From: Alkalihalophilus pseudofirmus OF4
Lineage (GTDB): Bacteria > Bacillota > Bacilli > Bacillales > Bacillaceae_D
Reading direction: 5' to 3'
Assembly: GCF_000005825.2 (NCBI RefSeq)
Contig: NC_013791.2
Location: 1,054,001-1,118,000, forward strand
Length of the DNA stretch: 64,000 bases
Shown here: in pieces, positions 26,374 to 35,523 of the stretch
Numbering within the stretch: the stretch's first letter is position 1
Layout: each line of letters starts with the position of its first letter
The notes under the pieces: model-generated
What the model was told of the DNA's origin: nothing
Databases searched by the model: none
What the model saw: the letters and a program-made list of their open reading frames with translations, nothing else
Translations under genes and position numbers: made by a program

Positions 26374-26994
26374 TTGATTGCTAATTGGCCAAAACATATT
26401 GTAGCGGTTATTTTAACAGGCATTGCTCTAATTGTAAGTGTAGTGTTATTTCTGCATTTTAGCAATATAGGGGAGGAGGAAATAGAAGAAATGAATTGGA
26501 ATTTTGCTGAAGAGCTTGAAGAAGATAAGCCAGAAATAGAAGCGGCAGCTGACCCTGGCGTTGTGACCGTTGATATGAAGGGTGCAGTTATGAGACCAGG
26601 AGTGTATCAATTACATGAAGGGAGCAGAGTATTTGAAGCGATTGAATCAGCAGGAGGGCTGCTGCCTGACGCGTTTGGTGACGGTATTAATTTAGCCCAG
26701 CTTTTAGTTGATGAAATGGTCATTTATGTTCCTTATTTAGGGGAAGAAGAGATTCCTTTAACGATGGGAGCAGAAACACAAAGTTCGAACGCAGCTGGCG
26801 CTAAAATCTCCTTAAATAAAGCGAGCCAAGCGGAGCTCGAAACATTGCCTGGAATCGGACCGGCAAAAGCAGAAGCTATTCTCAGTTACAGGGAAGAACA
26901 AGGAGCTTTTCAGAGTGTAGAAGAGCTGATGAATGTATCAGGTATAGGGCCTAAGTCATTTGAGAAGCTTCAAGAATTAGTGACGGTACAATAA
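26374..26994 (+). CDS. comEA: Competence DNA receptor ComEA
   Basis: Membrane-anchored dsDNA receptor of the uptake machinery. One N-terminal helix (HIVAVILTGIALIVSVVLF), an acidic linker, a SLBB domain (VTVDMKGAVMRPGVYQL) and a C-terminal helix-hairpin-helix pair (LNKASQAELETLPGIGPAKA, SGIGPKSFEKL). The chosen start is TTG at 26374, 8 nt after GGAGG (206 aa). ATGs at 26356/26359 have no ribosome binding site, and the second of them lies next to that Shine-Dalgarno. Confidence 0.93.
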   Translation: MIANWPKHIVAVILTGIALIVSVVLFLHFSNIGEEEIEEMNWNFAEELEEDKPEIEAAADPGVVTVDMKGAVMRPGVYQLHEGSRVFEAIESAGGLLPDAFGDGINLAQLLVDEMVIYVPYLGEEEIPLTMGAETQSSNAAGAKISLNKASQAELETLPGIGPAKAEAILSYREEQGAFQSVEELMNVSGIGPKSFEKLQELVTVQ

Positions 26995-27060
26995 GTCATT
27001 GACTTCCTTTGTATCTGTTCTCTACACTAGTAGTGGCTACTATGCAAGGGGAGTGAAGAG

Positions 27061-27630
27061 ATGGAACGTATATCATGGGATCAATATTTTATGGCTCAAA
27101 GTCATTTATTAGCATTAAGAAGCGCGTGCACCCGCCTAATGGTCGGTGCCACGATTGTAAGAGAAAAACGGATTATTGCAGGGGGGTATAATGGATCGGT
27201 TAGTGGCAGTGATCATTGCATTGATCAGGGGTGTTATGTTGTAGATCATCATTGTATCCGGACAATTCACGCAGAAGTAAATGCATTATTGCAATGTGCA
27301 AAATTCGGCGTGCCGACAGAGGGAGCGGAGCTTTATGTTACACATTTCCCTTGTGTGCATTGTACGAAATCCATTATCCAGGCTGGGATTAAAAAAGTAT
27401 TTTATGCAAGTGATTATAAGAACCATCCATATGCCGTTGAGCTTTTTAAAGAGGCTGGTGTAGAAGTATCACAAGTGGTCCTTGAAAACCCTGTTCTTGA
27501 TATTCACCAAAATGAAAAACAGGATTTAACAGAAACATTGTTAACCAAATTAAAAAGTCTTGGCATGAATGAGGCTGAATGGGAAGGTCTACGCGCCGAA
27601 GTGGATTCTCTATATCCGCCTAAATCATAA
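27061..27630 (+). CDS. comEB: ComEB, dCMP deaminase family
   Basis: 189-aa zinc deaminase. The ligands are HAEVNALLQC and PCVHC, and the N-terminal RSACTRLMVGATIV is typical of dCMP deaminases. Encoded in the comE operon although not strictly needed for transformation in B. subtilis. An extra ~45-residue C-terminal tail follows the deaminase domain. Confidence 0.93.
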   Translation: MERISWDQYFMAQSHLLALRSACTRLMVGATIVREKRIIAGGYNGSVSGSDHCIDQGCYVVDHHCIRTIHAEVNALLQCAKFGVPTEGAELYVTHFPCVHCTKSIIQAGIKKVFYASDYKNHPYAVELFKEAGVEVSQVVLENPVLDIHQNEKQDLTETLLTKLKSLGMNEAEWEGLRAEVDSLYPPKS

Positions 27631-27639
27631 GGGGGTTCT

Positions 27640-29967
27640 ATGGTTTATAGTGTGATTGCTGCCATTTCTAGTGTGCTCGGTCTCGTTTTCATCTTAAAAG
27701 GGACGAGCCTTTCTTTTTATATTGTCTGTATCGCTCTCCTGCTGTTGTTATGTATGCATGTAAGGTCTATACGAATCAATGGGTTGATTGCTGTAAGTTT
27801 CTTTAGTCTTTACGCAGGCATAGGCACACTTGCAGAGGCGCGTCATGTATCGGTTTATTCAGGTGATGAGACAGTTATTGACGCTACTATCCACTCACTT
27901 GTTTATGTTGATGGTGATTCATTATCTATGAAGGTAAAAAGCATACAACATGAAATGATCCAAGTTCATGGATTTATTGAAAGTGAGGCCCAACAAGCTT
28001 TTCTTCGCACGCTAGCTCCTGGAGACCTTTGTCGCATTGAAGGGAAATTACACTCTCCGCGGTCCCCCACAAATTTTTATCAATTCAATTATAAAACTTT
28101 TTTATACGAACAAAACATACACTGGATCATGACGGCGAATCTTTCCTCGCTTACGTGCAGGGCAAGCAGCTCCGGATTTTATTACAAAATGCAAGCATTT
28201 AGAAGTAAGCAAATCAAACAAATCTTAGAGGGGTCAGGGGAGAGCTCGGCAGGGATCATCGTTGCTTTAGTATTTGGTGAGAGGGTGTTTGTAGAAGAGG
28301 ATGTTCTTCGTGCTTATCAATCATTAGGTGTTATACATCTATTGGCGGTCTCTGGTCTGCATGTAGGGTTGGTTGTGTCTGTAATGTTCTTTATGCTGCT
28401 GAGGGCAGGAATTACCCGTGAGAGGGCGCTCGAGGCACTTTGTATAAGTTTACCCATCTATATGATTATTGCAGGCGGGGCACCCTCGGTCGTTCGTGCG
28501 TCGTTTATGACGATCATTGTACTCTTTTTTTTACGCTTTAAACAAACTGTGCCGCCTCTTATTCCGATTGCGGCTGTATTCCTTCTTTATTTAGCGATAA
28601 AACCGTTTGCGTTGTTTCAGTTGGGCTTTCAACTCTCTTTTCTTACCTCGTTTGTTCTTATCCTTTCTGCACCAATCATCATAAATCGCTATTCGCATAA
28701 TATTGCAAGGTTGGCAGCAGTGACGACACTCGCGCAGCTTGCATCTCTTCCGCTCATTCTCCTTCACTTTTATCAAGCTTCATTGCTTTCTCTTCTTCTT
28801 AATCTCATTTATATACCCTTTATATCTTTTATTGTCTTGCCATTAGCCTTTCTAGGCGTGCTTTGTTCATCTATCCTCCCCTCGAATATAAACATTGCTT
28901 TTCTGCTTTTAGAAATCACGATTCCTCCTGTACATGAATGGCTGGTTCGTCTTGATGGCCTTTCATTATTTATGGTACGTACAGGTAAACCGAATGCAGT
29001 AGCTTTATTTGGCTCCATCCTTTTGTTTACAGCATCCATCCTTTTGTGGGAAGCAGGGAAGAGAGGCTGGTGGAAACTGTTGATCTGCGGTCTTTTGTGG
29101 ATTGTAATTAGTCAATGGGCAGGTCCTTTTTTAAAAAAGGAGGCCGTGGTGACGATGCTGGATGTTGGCCAAGGAGACAGCTTTATTATTGAGCTTCCGA
29201 GACGCCGTGAAGTGTATGTCATTGATGCAGGAGGTACACTGCATTTCGCCAATGAGAAATGGCGTGAGAGAAATTCTACTTATGATGTAGGCCGAGATGT
29301 AGTCGTTGATTATTTAAAGGCTAAGGGAATCCGAAAAGTTGATACGTTGATTTTGACGCATGGTCACATGGACCATATAGGAGGAGCTTTTGCGTTAGCA
29401 GATGAGGTGCCGATTAAGAAACTTTTATATAGTGCAGGAACGGTAGAAGGAGAGTTTGAACAAGCGTTACTACGGGAATTGTACGAGAGAGGTACTGAGA
29501 TTCACTTTGTTTCAAAAGGTGATGCTTGGAAAGCTCAATCTTCTCGTTTTATCGTATTGTCTCCATCTGGTGATGAACAAGATTTAAATAACCGGTCTAT
29601 TGTCCTTTTTGCAGAGATAGAAGGAGTAAAGCTGTTGTTTACAGGTGACCTCGAAGAAGAAGGGGAGAGGGTGTTGATTCAGGCTTTTCCTGATCTTCAA
29701 GCTGATATCCTGAAGGTTGGTCATCACGGCAGCAAAACATCAACCACAGAGGCATTTATAACGCAGGTTCAACCAAATATTGGGTTAATTTCAGCAGGAC
29801 GAAACAATCGCTTTAATCATCCACATCCAGAGGTAACCGAACGCCTTTTTGACCACAACATTCAGGTGATTAGAACGGACCTCGAAGGTGCTGTTCAATT
29901 GCATCTATACCAAGAAAAAATGAAGATCATATTTTCCTCATATAAAAAAGCAGAGCAGCAAGATTAA
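27640..29967 (+). CDS. comEC: DNA-uptake channel protein ComEC
   Basis: 775-aa polytopic protein forming the channel for transforming DNA. Order: N-terminal helices, an OB-like DUF4131 domain (residues about 70-170), the competence domain (HLLAVSGLHVGLVVS and GGAPSVVRASFM), then a metallo-beta-lactamase domain (MLDVGQGDSFII, LTHGHMDHIGG, KVGHHGSKTSTT) thought to degrade one strand. AAGGGGG precedes the ATG. Full length, intact. Confidence 0.96.
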   Translation: MVYSVIAAISSVLGLVFILKGTSLSFYIVCIALLLLLCMHVRSIRINGLIAVSFFSLYAGIGTLAEARHVSVYSGDETVIDATIHSLVYVDGDSLSMKVKSIQHEMIQVHGFIESEAQQAFLRTLAPGDLCRIEGKLHSPRSPTNFYQFNYKTFLYEQNIHWIMTANLSSLTCRASSSGFYYKMQAFRSKQIKQILEGSGESSAGIIVALVFGERVFVEEDVLRAYQSLGVIHLLAVSGLHVGLVVSVMFFMLLRAGITRERALEALCISLPIYMIIAGGAPSVVRASFMTIIVLFFLRFKQTVPPLIPIAAVFLLYLAIKPFALFQLGFQLSFLTSFVLILSAPIIINRYSHNIARLAAVTTLAQLASLPLILLHFYQASLLSLLLNLIYIPFISFIVLPLAFLGVLCSSILPSNINIAFLLLEITIPPVHEWLVRLDGLSLFMVRTGKPNAVALFGSILLFTASILLWEAGKRGWWKLLICGLLWIVISQWAGPFLKKEAVVTMLDVGQGDSFIIELPRRREVYVIDAGGTLHFANEKWRERNSTYDVGRDVVVDYLKAKGIRKVDTLILTHGHMDHIGGAFALADEVPIKKLLYSAGTVEGEFEQALLRELYERGTEIHFVSKGDAWKAQSSRFIVLSPSGDEQDLNNRSIVLFAEIEGVKLLFTGDLEEEGERVLIQAFPDLQADILKVGHHGSKTSTTEAFITQVQPNIGLISAGRNNRFNHPHPEVTERLFDHNIQVIRTDLEGAVQLHLYQEKMKIIFSSYKKAEQQD

Positions 29968-29982
29968 CTTGCTCCTCTGCTT
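29948..29982 (-). terminator. Hairpin between comEC and yqzM
   Basis: AAGCAGAG-CAGCAAG pairs with CTTGCT-CCTCTGCTT. Read on the minus strand it is followed by TTTTTTATA, so it is best suited to terminate yqzM. It overlaps the last codons of comEC. Confidence 0.65.
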
Positions 29983-30026
29983 ATGTACCATTCAGATGGT
30001 ACCTTTCATGCCTGTGTTTTTTCGGC

Positions 30027-30164
30027 TTAAAATCCTGAGAATACATCAACAATAGATGCAATGATAAAAATCGTTGCAAAGAAGCCAAAAGAAACAACAA
30101 AGGCAACACCAGAATCAATCGCATCATTACGTTTACTTTGTACGTCTTTTTCAAAATGATTCAT
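30027..30164 (-). CDS. yqzM: YqzM family small membrane protein
   Basis: A 45-aa protein: charged N-terminus MNHFEKDVQSKRNDAIDSG followed by one hydrophobic helix (FVVSFGFFATIFIIASIV). It matches B. subtilis YqzM in sequence style and in position, convergent with comEC. AAGGAGGGG is spaced before the ATG. Function unknown. Confidence 0.88.
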   Translation of the reverse strand: MNHFEKDVQSKRNDAIDSGVAFVVSFGFFATIFIIASIVDVFSGF

Positions 30165-30645
30165 CTGGCACCCCTCCTTTTTTCAACCTTTAGTATAAGC
30201 CAAGCCACCAAAAAAAGCTATATCGATTCCTCAAACAATTATCCTTAATCAAGAAATGTTCAATAATTTGTTCATCTTGAGTTGGATCTGCCTGCATTGT
30301 AAAGAGTTGTCACCTATAGTTTGAATCTGCATAGGATATCATAACTAGTGAAAGGCGGTCATGATTATCGTCATGAACGAGGGTACCCGGGATCTCGGAT
30401 CATGACGTTTATCATAAATGGGGGTTTGGCACATGGGGGCCGGACCCCTTTCTCTTGTTTTCACTAACTAGCTTTGCAAAGTAAATGTACTCAATACACT
30501 TACTCAATATTTAACTTGTAATGGCCAGCATTTTTTTCTAAGCTAAAGAAGGGTAGCGAAAGTCAGCAGTCAATATCGATTGACTACACCCATAGATTAT
30601 CCATAAATCGATAAGAATATTGCAATGAAATTGGGGAATGTGTAA
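30165..30645. other. 480-bp intergenic region with a structured element
   Basis: Contains the nested palindrome at 30346-30466 (listed separately). Otherwise AT-rich with no open frame or tRNA-like fold that I can support. The holA ribosome binding site is at its right end. Confidence 0.5.
30346..30466. repeat. 121-bp nested inverted-repeat element with two internal hairpins
   Basis: Outer arms TAGTGAAA (30346-30353) and TTTCACTA (30459-30466) enclose hairpin A (30361-30381 with 30394-30415, about 19 of 21 pairs) and hairpin B (GGGGTTTGGC 30421-30430 with GCCGGACCCC 30439-30448, two G-U pairs). AACTAG occurs on both flanks. The folded form would be a three-way junction. Confidence 0.6.
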
Positions 30646-31671
30646 ATGAATTACTTGCAAGCAAAAAAAGAGGTAAAAAATGGTAAGGTTTCACCCGTTT
30701 ATTTTATACATGGTACGCAACAATTTTTGATTGAAGATTTTTCGCAGCAAGTATTAGATCAAGTAGTCGGTCAAGATGGATCAGATATGAATGTTATTAC
30801 ATACAGCTTTTCAGAAACGCCAATAGAGCTTGCTGTTCAAGAAGCGGAAACACTGCCTTTTTTAGGGGCGAATAAAGTGGTTATTGTGAAAGATTTTCAA
30901 GCCGTTACCAGTCAAAAGCAAGACGTGAAAATCGAGCATGATATTGATGTGTTAATCAAATATATAGAAAATCCTTCTCCTGAGTCAACGCTCATCCTTG
31001 TTGCCCCTTATGAGAAGCTAGACGAACGGAAAAAAATTACAAAACGATTAAAAAAAGAAGCAACAGTTATTGAAGCTCTTCCATTTGATGACCGAATGAT
31101 GAAGCAGTGGATAGAAGAGCAGACAGCTAGCCACCATATCCAAATAACAAAAGAAGCACAGGAACGTTTGGTTGAACGGCTTGGATTTGACTTGCTTCTT
31201 GCAGCGTCAGAGTTGAAAAAGCTTGCCCTTTATGTAGGTGAGGGAGGAGAGATTACTCCGCGGGAGGTTGATTTACTTGTTGCTCGCACTCTTGAGCAAG
31301 ATGTGTTTGCATTAATTGATTTTGCTGTGAAAAAGCGTTTAGACGGGGCACTTGTCATATATCATGATTTGTTGAAGCAGAAAGAAGATCCATTAAAGAT
31401 ATTAGCGCTCCTTGCAAGACAGTTTCGAATTTATTATCAAGTGAAGGGGTTAAGTAAACAAGCTTACTCACAAAAACAAATTGCAGCTCAATTAAAGCTT
31501 CACCCATATGCTGTTAAACTTGCCAGCCAAAAGGTCAGTCAATTTGAGGAAAGATCACTTTTAACCCTTCTTGAAGCGGCAGCTGATACCGATTATGCGA
31601 TTAAATCAGGAAAGATGGAGAAAGTGTTGGCGGTGGAATTATTATTAATGAAGATGACTCAAGATTTATAA
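30646..31671 (+). CDS. holA: DNA polymerase III delta subunit
   Basis: 341-aa clamp-loader wrench subunit. N-terminal KGKVSPVYFIHG-type start (NGKVSPVYFIHGTQQFLIED) and the AAA+-like domain are typical, and the C-terminal collar domain follows. GGGGAA lies before the ATG. Located after comEC as in B. subtilis (yqeN). Confidence 0.94.
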   Translation: MNYLQAKKEVKNGKVSPVYFIHGTQQFLIEDFSQQVLDQVVGQDGSDMNVITYSFSETPIELAVQEAETLPFLGANKVVIVKDFQAVTSQKQDVKIEHDIDVLIKYIENPSPESTLILVAPYEKLDERKKITKRLKKEATVIEALPFDDRMMKQWIEEQTASHHIQITKEAQERLVERLGFDLLLAASELKKLALYVGEGGEITPREVDLLVARTLEQDVFALIDFAVKKRLDGALVIYHDLLKQKEDPLKILALLARQFRIYYQVKGLSKQAYSQKQIAAQLKLHPYAVKLASQKVSQFEERSLLTLLEAAADTDYAIKSGKMEKVLAVELLLMKMTQDL

Positions 31672-31675
31672 TCAT

Positions 31676-31712
31676 AAAAAAACGACTCATTTTGTATGAG
31701 TCGTTTTTTTCG
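31676..31712. terminator. Bidirectional terminator between holA and rpsT
   Basis: Stem AAACGACTCAT/ATGAGTCGTTT with A-run and T-run on opposite sides, between convergent genes. Confidence 0.9.
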
Positions 31713-31716
31713 TTCA

Positions 31717-31983
31717 TTATGCAGAAAGACCGTTAAGCTTTTTAGCTAGACGAGACTTTTGACGTGAAGCTGCATTTTTATGAATAAGACCTTTGTTTGC
31801 TGCTTTGTCAAGCTTTTTCGCTGCATCAACGAATGCTGCTTGAGCATTTTCTTGCTCACCAGCTTCCACTTTAGCTTCAAAGTTCTTGATAGCAGTACGT
31901 AGAGCAGATTTAACAGCGATGTTTTGCGCACGACGCTTGTCGTTTGTTTTCACACGTTTAATTGCAGATTTAATATTTGGCAT
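31717..31983 (-). CDS. rpsT: 30S ribosomal protein S20
   Basis: 88-aa basic protein ([20 protein letters not shown] ... [10 protein letters not shown]), a 16S rRNA binder of the small subunit body. The frame opens at 32007, but GGAGGTGAAAGGT precedes the ATG at 31983. A sigma-A promoter lies 130-160 bp upstream, leaving a leader of about 125 nt that might carry autoregulation. Confidence 0.97.
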   Translation of the reverse strand: MPNIKSAIKRVKTNDKRRAQNIAVKSALRTAIKNFEAKVEAGEQENAQAAFVDAAKKLDKAANKGLIHKNAASRQKSRLAKKLNGLSA

Positions 31984-32114
31984 ACCTTTCACCTCCTGGT
32001 TAAACAACGATTGTCCTCTTTTGTAACCAGTCCATCTCTATGTTATGAACGGTTTCGCATCCTTTATTCAAGGCAGTGACGACACCCGTTGGCATCATCA
32101 ATACAACAATCTGC

Positions 32115-32143
32115 ATTCTATCAAAAACAACGAACAAATGCAA
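32115..32143 (-). promoter_or_regulatory. Sigma-A promoter of rpsT
   Basis: On the minus strand TTGCAT (32143-32138), exactly 17 nt, then TAGAAT (32120-32115). Confidence 0.72.
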
Positions 32144-32212
32144 TAGAAAGAATGAAAACAAAAACCAATGGAGAAGCTATTTGATAAGAGTAGAATGAGG
32201 AGGGTGATCCGA

Positions 32213-33337
32213 ATGCCTAAAGAATTAAACCTTGAACAATATCAAATACGCACTGATCTAGCTGTGGAAGCTCATCAGTTGGCAGTTGAAGAGCAAGAGA
32301 GAAAGGCTCCAGGAGAACAAGAATCACAAAATGTCAGCGGTGTGCAGATTGAAGAAGAAGTGATTGATGATGTTAAAGTAATTAAAGTAATCATTGATGA
32401 AGTAGGAGCAAAGCGTCTTGGGAAAAAGCAAGGCTCATATTTAACATTTGAATCTCAAGGGATTAGAAAGAAAGATACTGACATTCAAGAAAAAATGGAG
32501 AGAGTTTTTGCAAGTCAGTTTCATCAGTTTATGACCGACATTGGAATCAAGGAAGAGGATACTTGTTTAGTTGTCGGCTTAGGGAATTGGAATGTCACAC
32601 CTGATGCACTTGGTCCGATCGCAGCTGAAAATTTACTGATTACTCGTCACCTGTTTGAGCTCGCTCCTGAACAGGTTCAAGGAGGATATCGTCCTGTTAG
32701 TGCAGTCACCCCTGGAGTTATGGGGCTGACAGGTATTGAAACGAGTGATGTGATTTTTGGTATCATTGAAAAAACAAAGCCTGACTTCGTGATTGCGATT
32801 GACGCCTTAGCGTCACGTTCCATTGAGCGAGTGAATGCGACGATTCAAGTTTCTGATACAGGCATTCATCCTGGAAGCGGAGTTGGGAACAAACGAAAAG
32901 AGCTGAGCAAAGATACGCTTGGGATTCCGGTTATTGCTGTTGGGATTCCAACGGTGGTCGATGCGGTGTCCATTACGAGTGATACGATTGATTATGTGTT
33001 AAAGCATTTTGGTCGCGAAATGAAAGAAGGGAATGCTCCGTCTCGTTCCCTTGCCCCAGCAGGGATGACATTTGGCGAGAAGCGGGTGTTAACGGATGAA
33101 GATCTGCCAAATGACGAGAAAAAGCAAACAATTCTCGGAATGGTCGGCGCGCTTCCAGAAGAAGAGAAACGTCAGCTGATTAGAGAAGTCCTCTCTCCGC
33201 TTGGACATAATTTAATGGTCACTCCAAAAGAAGTTGATGTTTTTATTGATGATATGGCCAATGTCATTGCGCAAGGCCTGAACGCAGCTCTTCACAAAAA
33301 AGTGAATCAAGATAATGTTGGTTCCTACACACATTAA
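32213..33337 (+). CDS. gpr: Germination protease GPR
   Basis: Peptidase family A25 endoprotease that degrades small acid-soluble spore proteins at germination. 374 aa from the ATG at 32213 (AGGAGGG upstream); a 15-codon extension to 32168 lacks a ribosome binding site. The short N-terminal propeptide precedes the conserved IRTDLAVEA, where autoprocessing occurs in the family. Core motifs [16 protein letters not shown] and [11 protein letters not shown] are present. Confidence 0.96.
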   Translation: MPKELNLEQYQIRTDLAVEAHQLAVEEQERKAPGEQESQNVSGVQIEEEVIDDVKVIKVIIDEVGAKRLGKKQGSYLTFESQGIRKKDTDIQEKMERVFASQFHQFMTDIGIKEEDTCLVVGLGNWNVTPDALGPIAAENLLITRHLFELAPEQVQGGYRPVSAVTPGVMGLTGIETSDVIFGIIEKTKPDFVIAIDALASRSIERVNATIQVSDTGIHPGSGVGNKRKELSKDTLGIPVIAVGIPTVVDAVSITSDTIDYVLKHFGREMKEGNAPSRSLAPAGMTFGEKRVLTDEDLPNDEKKQTILGMVGALPEEEKRQLIREVLSPLGHNLMVTPKEVDVFIDDMANVIAQGLNAALHKKVNQDNVGSYTH

Positions 33338-33342
33338 TGCAG

Positions 33343-33374
33343 AAAGCCTCTTTCCATATGGGAAGAGGCTTTTA
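33343..33374 (+). terminator. Terminator of gpr
   Basis: Stem AAAGCCTCTTTCC/GGAAGAGGCTTTT just after the stop. Confidence 0.85.
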
Positions 33375-33501
33375 TATTGAGAAAATACATACCTGTATAA
33401 AATTATACGTTCTACCCTGTCTCATAAAAGCATATATCTCAACTACAAGGTCTAATCATGTAAGTGTGCGTGTGGACAAGCAAACATGAAAGGATGAGAA
33501 G

Positions 33502-34737
33502 ATGCGAAGACGGGGATTTCATGGATTTACCGTAAAAGTCAATCGGACGAGCTTAAAACGTCTAGCTGCATTAATCATAGTTGGCGTGATGTCCCTTTTT
33601 ATATTTACAGGTGTACTCACTTCCTTTGAGCCGGGATATGGAATGGCTTCTTCCTCTATAAATCAATGGGCTAATGGTCTGGAAGGAGAAGACTTTGTTC
33701 ACCTTCTTGGAATGGAGAATCAGTATTTTAAACAAGAGCTTCCACCTGATGCTGAGGCTATGAGTCTCTCTGGTGTAGCGTTTCAAGTGGCGACAAGTAT
33801 TAATCCGGATGATCCAAGAAGTCTGTTGGGGCGAGAGCTGCCAGGCTTTTCATTATTTGACGGCCAGATTATTGTAGCGGGTGAAGGAACAGATTATACA
33901 AACTTGCCGTTTGAGTCAGCTCCCCCTCTAGAAGTAATAATGGCAGAGCGTGAGGCGACAAAAGAAAGTTTGGCAAAGCTTGAGGAATTAAAGCAGGCAG
34001 GAGATAATCTGCAAGGCTCGACAGATGGCAGAAAAGTAGCGCATATTATTCATTCTCATAATACCGAGTCATTTTTACCGGAGCTTAAAACAGACGTAGT
34101 AAATGAAGCCTTTCATGGTGAGGTTAATATCACTTTAGTCGGAGAGAAGTTATCTCAAGAACTTGAAAAAAGAGGGATCGGAACAGAAATAGAGGAACGT
34201 GATGTGCAAGGTGCTCTAAAAAATAGAGGCTGGCAATACGCACAATCGTATGATGCATCTCGTGAATTTGTAAAAGAAGCCATAGCACAAAATGATGACC
34301 TGCAATTTTTCTTTGACCTTCACCGCGATACGCTCTCAAGGGATAAAACGACTGTAACCATAAATGGTGTTGAATATGGACGGACAGTATTTGTAGTAGG
34401 CGGGGATCATTCAAATTATGAACATAATCTTAAATTAGCAGAAGAGCTGCATGACATGCTTGAAGAGAAATATCCTGGACTAAGCCGTGGGGTAATTTTA
34501 AAAGCAGGCCGAGGTACAAATGGTAAATTTAATCAAGATTTATCGAAACAATCAATGCTGGTTGAATTTGGCGGTGTGCATAACTCACTTGAAGAGGTCT
34601 ATCGTTCTGCAGAAGCGCTGGCTGATGTGTTTGCTGATTATTATTGGAATGCAGAAGCGGTAGATGGAACAGACGATGTAGAAACAGAAGAAGCGGTGGA
34701 TGTAAGCGCAGCAGACGGAGAAGAGGAGGAAAAATGA
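33502..34737 (+). CDS. spoIIP: Stage II sporulation protein P
   Basis: Peptidoglycan amidase/endopeptidase of the engulfment DMP complex. 411 aa with an N-terminal membrane anchor (residues about 14-33). The catalytic zinc motifs are IIHSHNTESFLP, FFDLHRDT and the late LVEFGGVHNS. The C-terminal tail is an acidic low-complexity run. AAGGATGAG precedes the ATG. Overlaps yqxA (ATGA). Confidence 0.95.
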   Translation: MRRRGFHGFTVKVNRTSLKRLAALIIVGVMSLFIFTGVLTSFEPGYGMASSSINQWANGLEGEDFVHLLGMENQYFKQELPPDAEAMSLSGVAFQVATSINPDDPRSLLGRELPGFSLFDGQIIVAGEGTDYTNLPFESAPPLEVIMAEREATKESLAKLEELKQAGDNLQGSTDGRKVAHIIHSHNTESFLPELKTDVVNEAFHGEVNITLVGEKLSQELEKRGIGTEIEERDVQGALKNRGWQYAQSYDASREFVKEAIAQNDDLQFFFDLHRDTLSRDKTTVTINGVEYGRTVFVVGGDHSNYEHNLKLAEELHDMLEEKYPGLSRGVILKAGRGTNGKFNQDLSKQSMLVEFGGVHNSLEEVYRSAEALADVFADYYWNAEAVDGTDDVETEEAVDVSAADGEEEEK

Positions 34738-35105
34738 TGATTAAGAAACTGGTTTTTGTGATCATGTTCATACTCGTAACTTTGTTGCTTGGTTCTCTAT
34801 TTGGCATTCAGCATATGAACGAAGAACTAGGGATCACAAAGCCAGTTCCTCTTGAACTCAAGGAGAGTGAAGCGGCAGGTGTCCCGTCAGAACCTGAGGT
34901 AATAAGTGCTAAAAAGGAACAGCCTGTAGATCCTAAAAGTCAATTAGTGGAAAAGCGCCAAAAAGCAGAAGATGTAGGAAGGTTTAACTTTTTTTCTGAG
35001 CTTGGCACAGGTGTTGCTGAAGGAGCAAACAGAATAAGCCGGATGGCACTTACCCAAGTGATGACATTTGTTCATGAAGTGTTAAATGGAGAGAGCAGCG
35101 AATAA
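34734..35105 (+). CDS. yqxA: YqxA family membrane-anchored protein (DUF3679)
   Basis: 123-aa protein with one N-terminal helix (KLVFVIMFILVTLLLGSLF) and an extracytoplasmic tail. It sits between spoIIP and lepA as in B. subtilis. Overlaps the spoIIP stop, with AGGAGG inside the end of spoIIP. Function unknown; co-expression with spoIIP suggests a sporulation role (inference). Confidence 0.88.
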   Translation: MMIKKLVFVIMFILVTLLLGSLFGIQHMNEELGITKPVPLELKESEAAGVPSEPEVISAKKEQPVDPKSQLVEKRQKAEDVGRFNFFSELGTGVAEGANRISRMALTQVMTFVHEVLNGESSE

Positions 35106-35127
35106 TAGCTGCTACTCTCTTTTTTCT
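35088..35127 (+). terminator. Terminator of spoIIP-yqxA
   Basis: AGCAGC/GCTGCT and GAGAG/CTCTC stem followed by TTTTTTCTTTT. The right arm overlaps the stop codon of the small opposite-strand ORF at 35112-35288. Confidence 0.75.
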
Positions 35128-35288
35128 TTTATTGGGATATTATCGATACATTCGTCGAAATAGGTGCGGATAAGGTTGTAGCGATCCCGGTTCACACCAT
35201 CAATGATGTTTGAGAATAATTCTTTAGATCCGATTTCTTGTATGACATCTAATAATCTCATTAGTCGTTCAAATTCTTCTTTTGACAA
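35112..35288 (-). CDS. Unrecognised 58-aa protein opposite yqxA-lepA
   Basis: A TTG-initiated frame with AGAGGTGAG 3-5 nt upstream, encoding MSKEEFERLMRLLDVIQEIG, then KELFSNIIDGVNRDR and an acidic-basic tail. It is predicted helical and soluble, with coding-like codon use and no homologue that I recognise. It overlaps the yqxA terminator at its 3' end. It fills a gap that would otherwise be non-coding. Confidence 0.55.
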   Translation of the reverse strand: MSKEEFERLMRLLDVIQEIGSKELFSNIIDGVNRDRYNLIRTYFDECIDNIPIKEKRE

Positions 35289-35450
35289 GGGCTCACCTCT
35301 TTAACAAACCTTTTAGTAATAACATATGATAATAAAAAAGACATGCTATAGGGACTTCCCTATTTCTGTAAAATAGATCATTTTAATAGAAAATAAAGAT
35401 CGTTTTAATAGCAAATAAGTTAAGATTTTAGGCTAACCCTAATCTGTGTA

Positions 35451-35479
35451 TTGAAGACGGTCTATACGATTGGTATAAT
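35451..35479 (+). promoter_or_regulatory. Sigma-A promoter of lepA
   Basis: TTGAAG (35451-35456), 17-nt spacer, TATAAT (35474-35479). Transcription should begin near 35486, which rules out the GTG at 35488 as a translational start with a ribosome binding site. Confidence 0.8.
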
Positions 35480-35523
35480 GAGAAATAGTGTATATGGCAC
35501 GATTTAGTAGGAGTGATCAATTT

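Noticed and set aside
31996-32119. Open frame of about 38 codons in the rpsT leader
   Set aside because: It begins with ATG near the predicted transcription start but has no ribosome binding site and no recognisable product; it was treated as untranslated leader.
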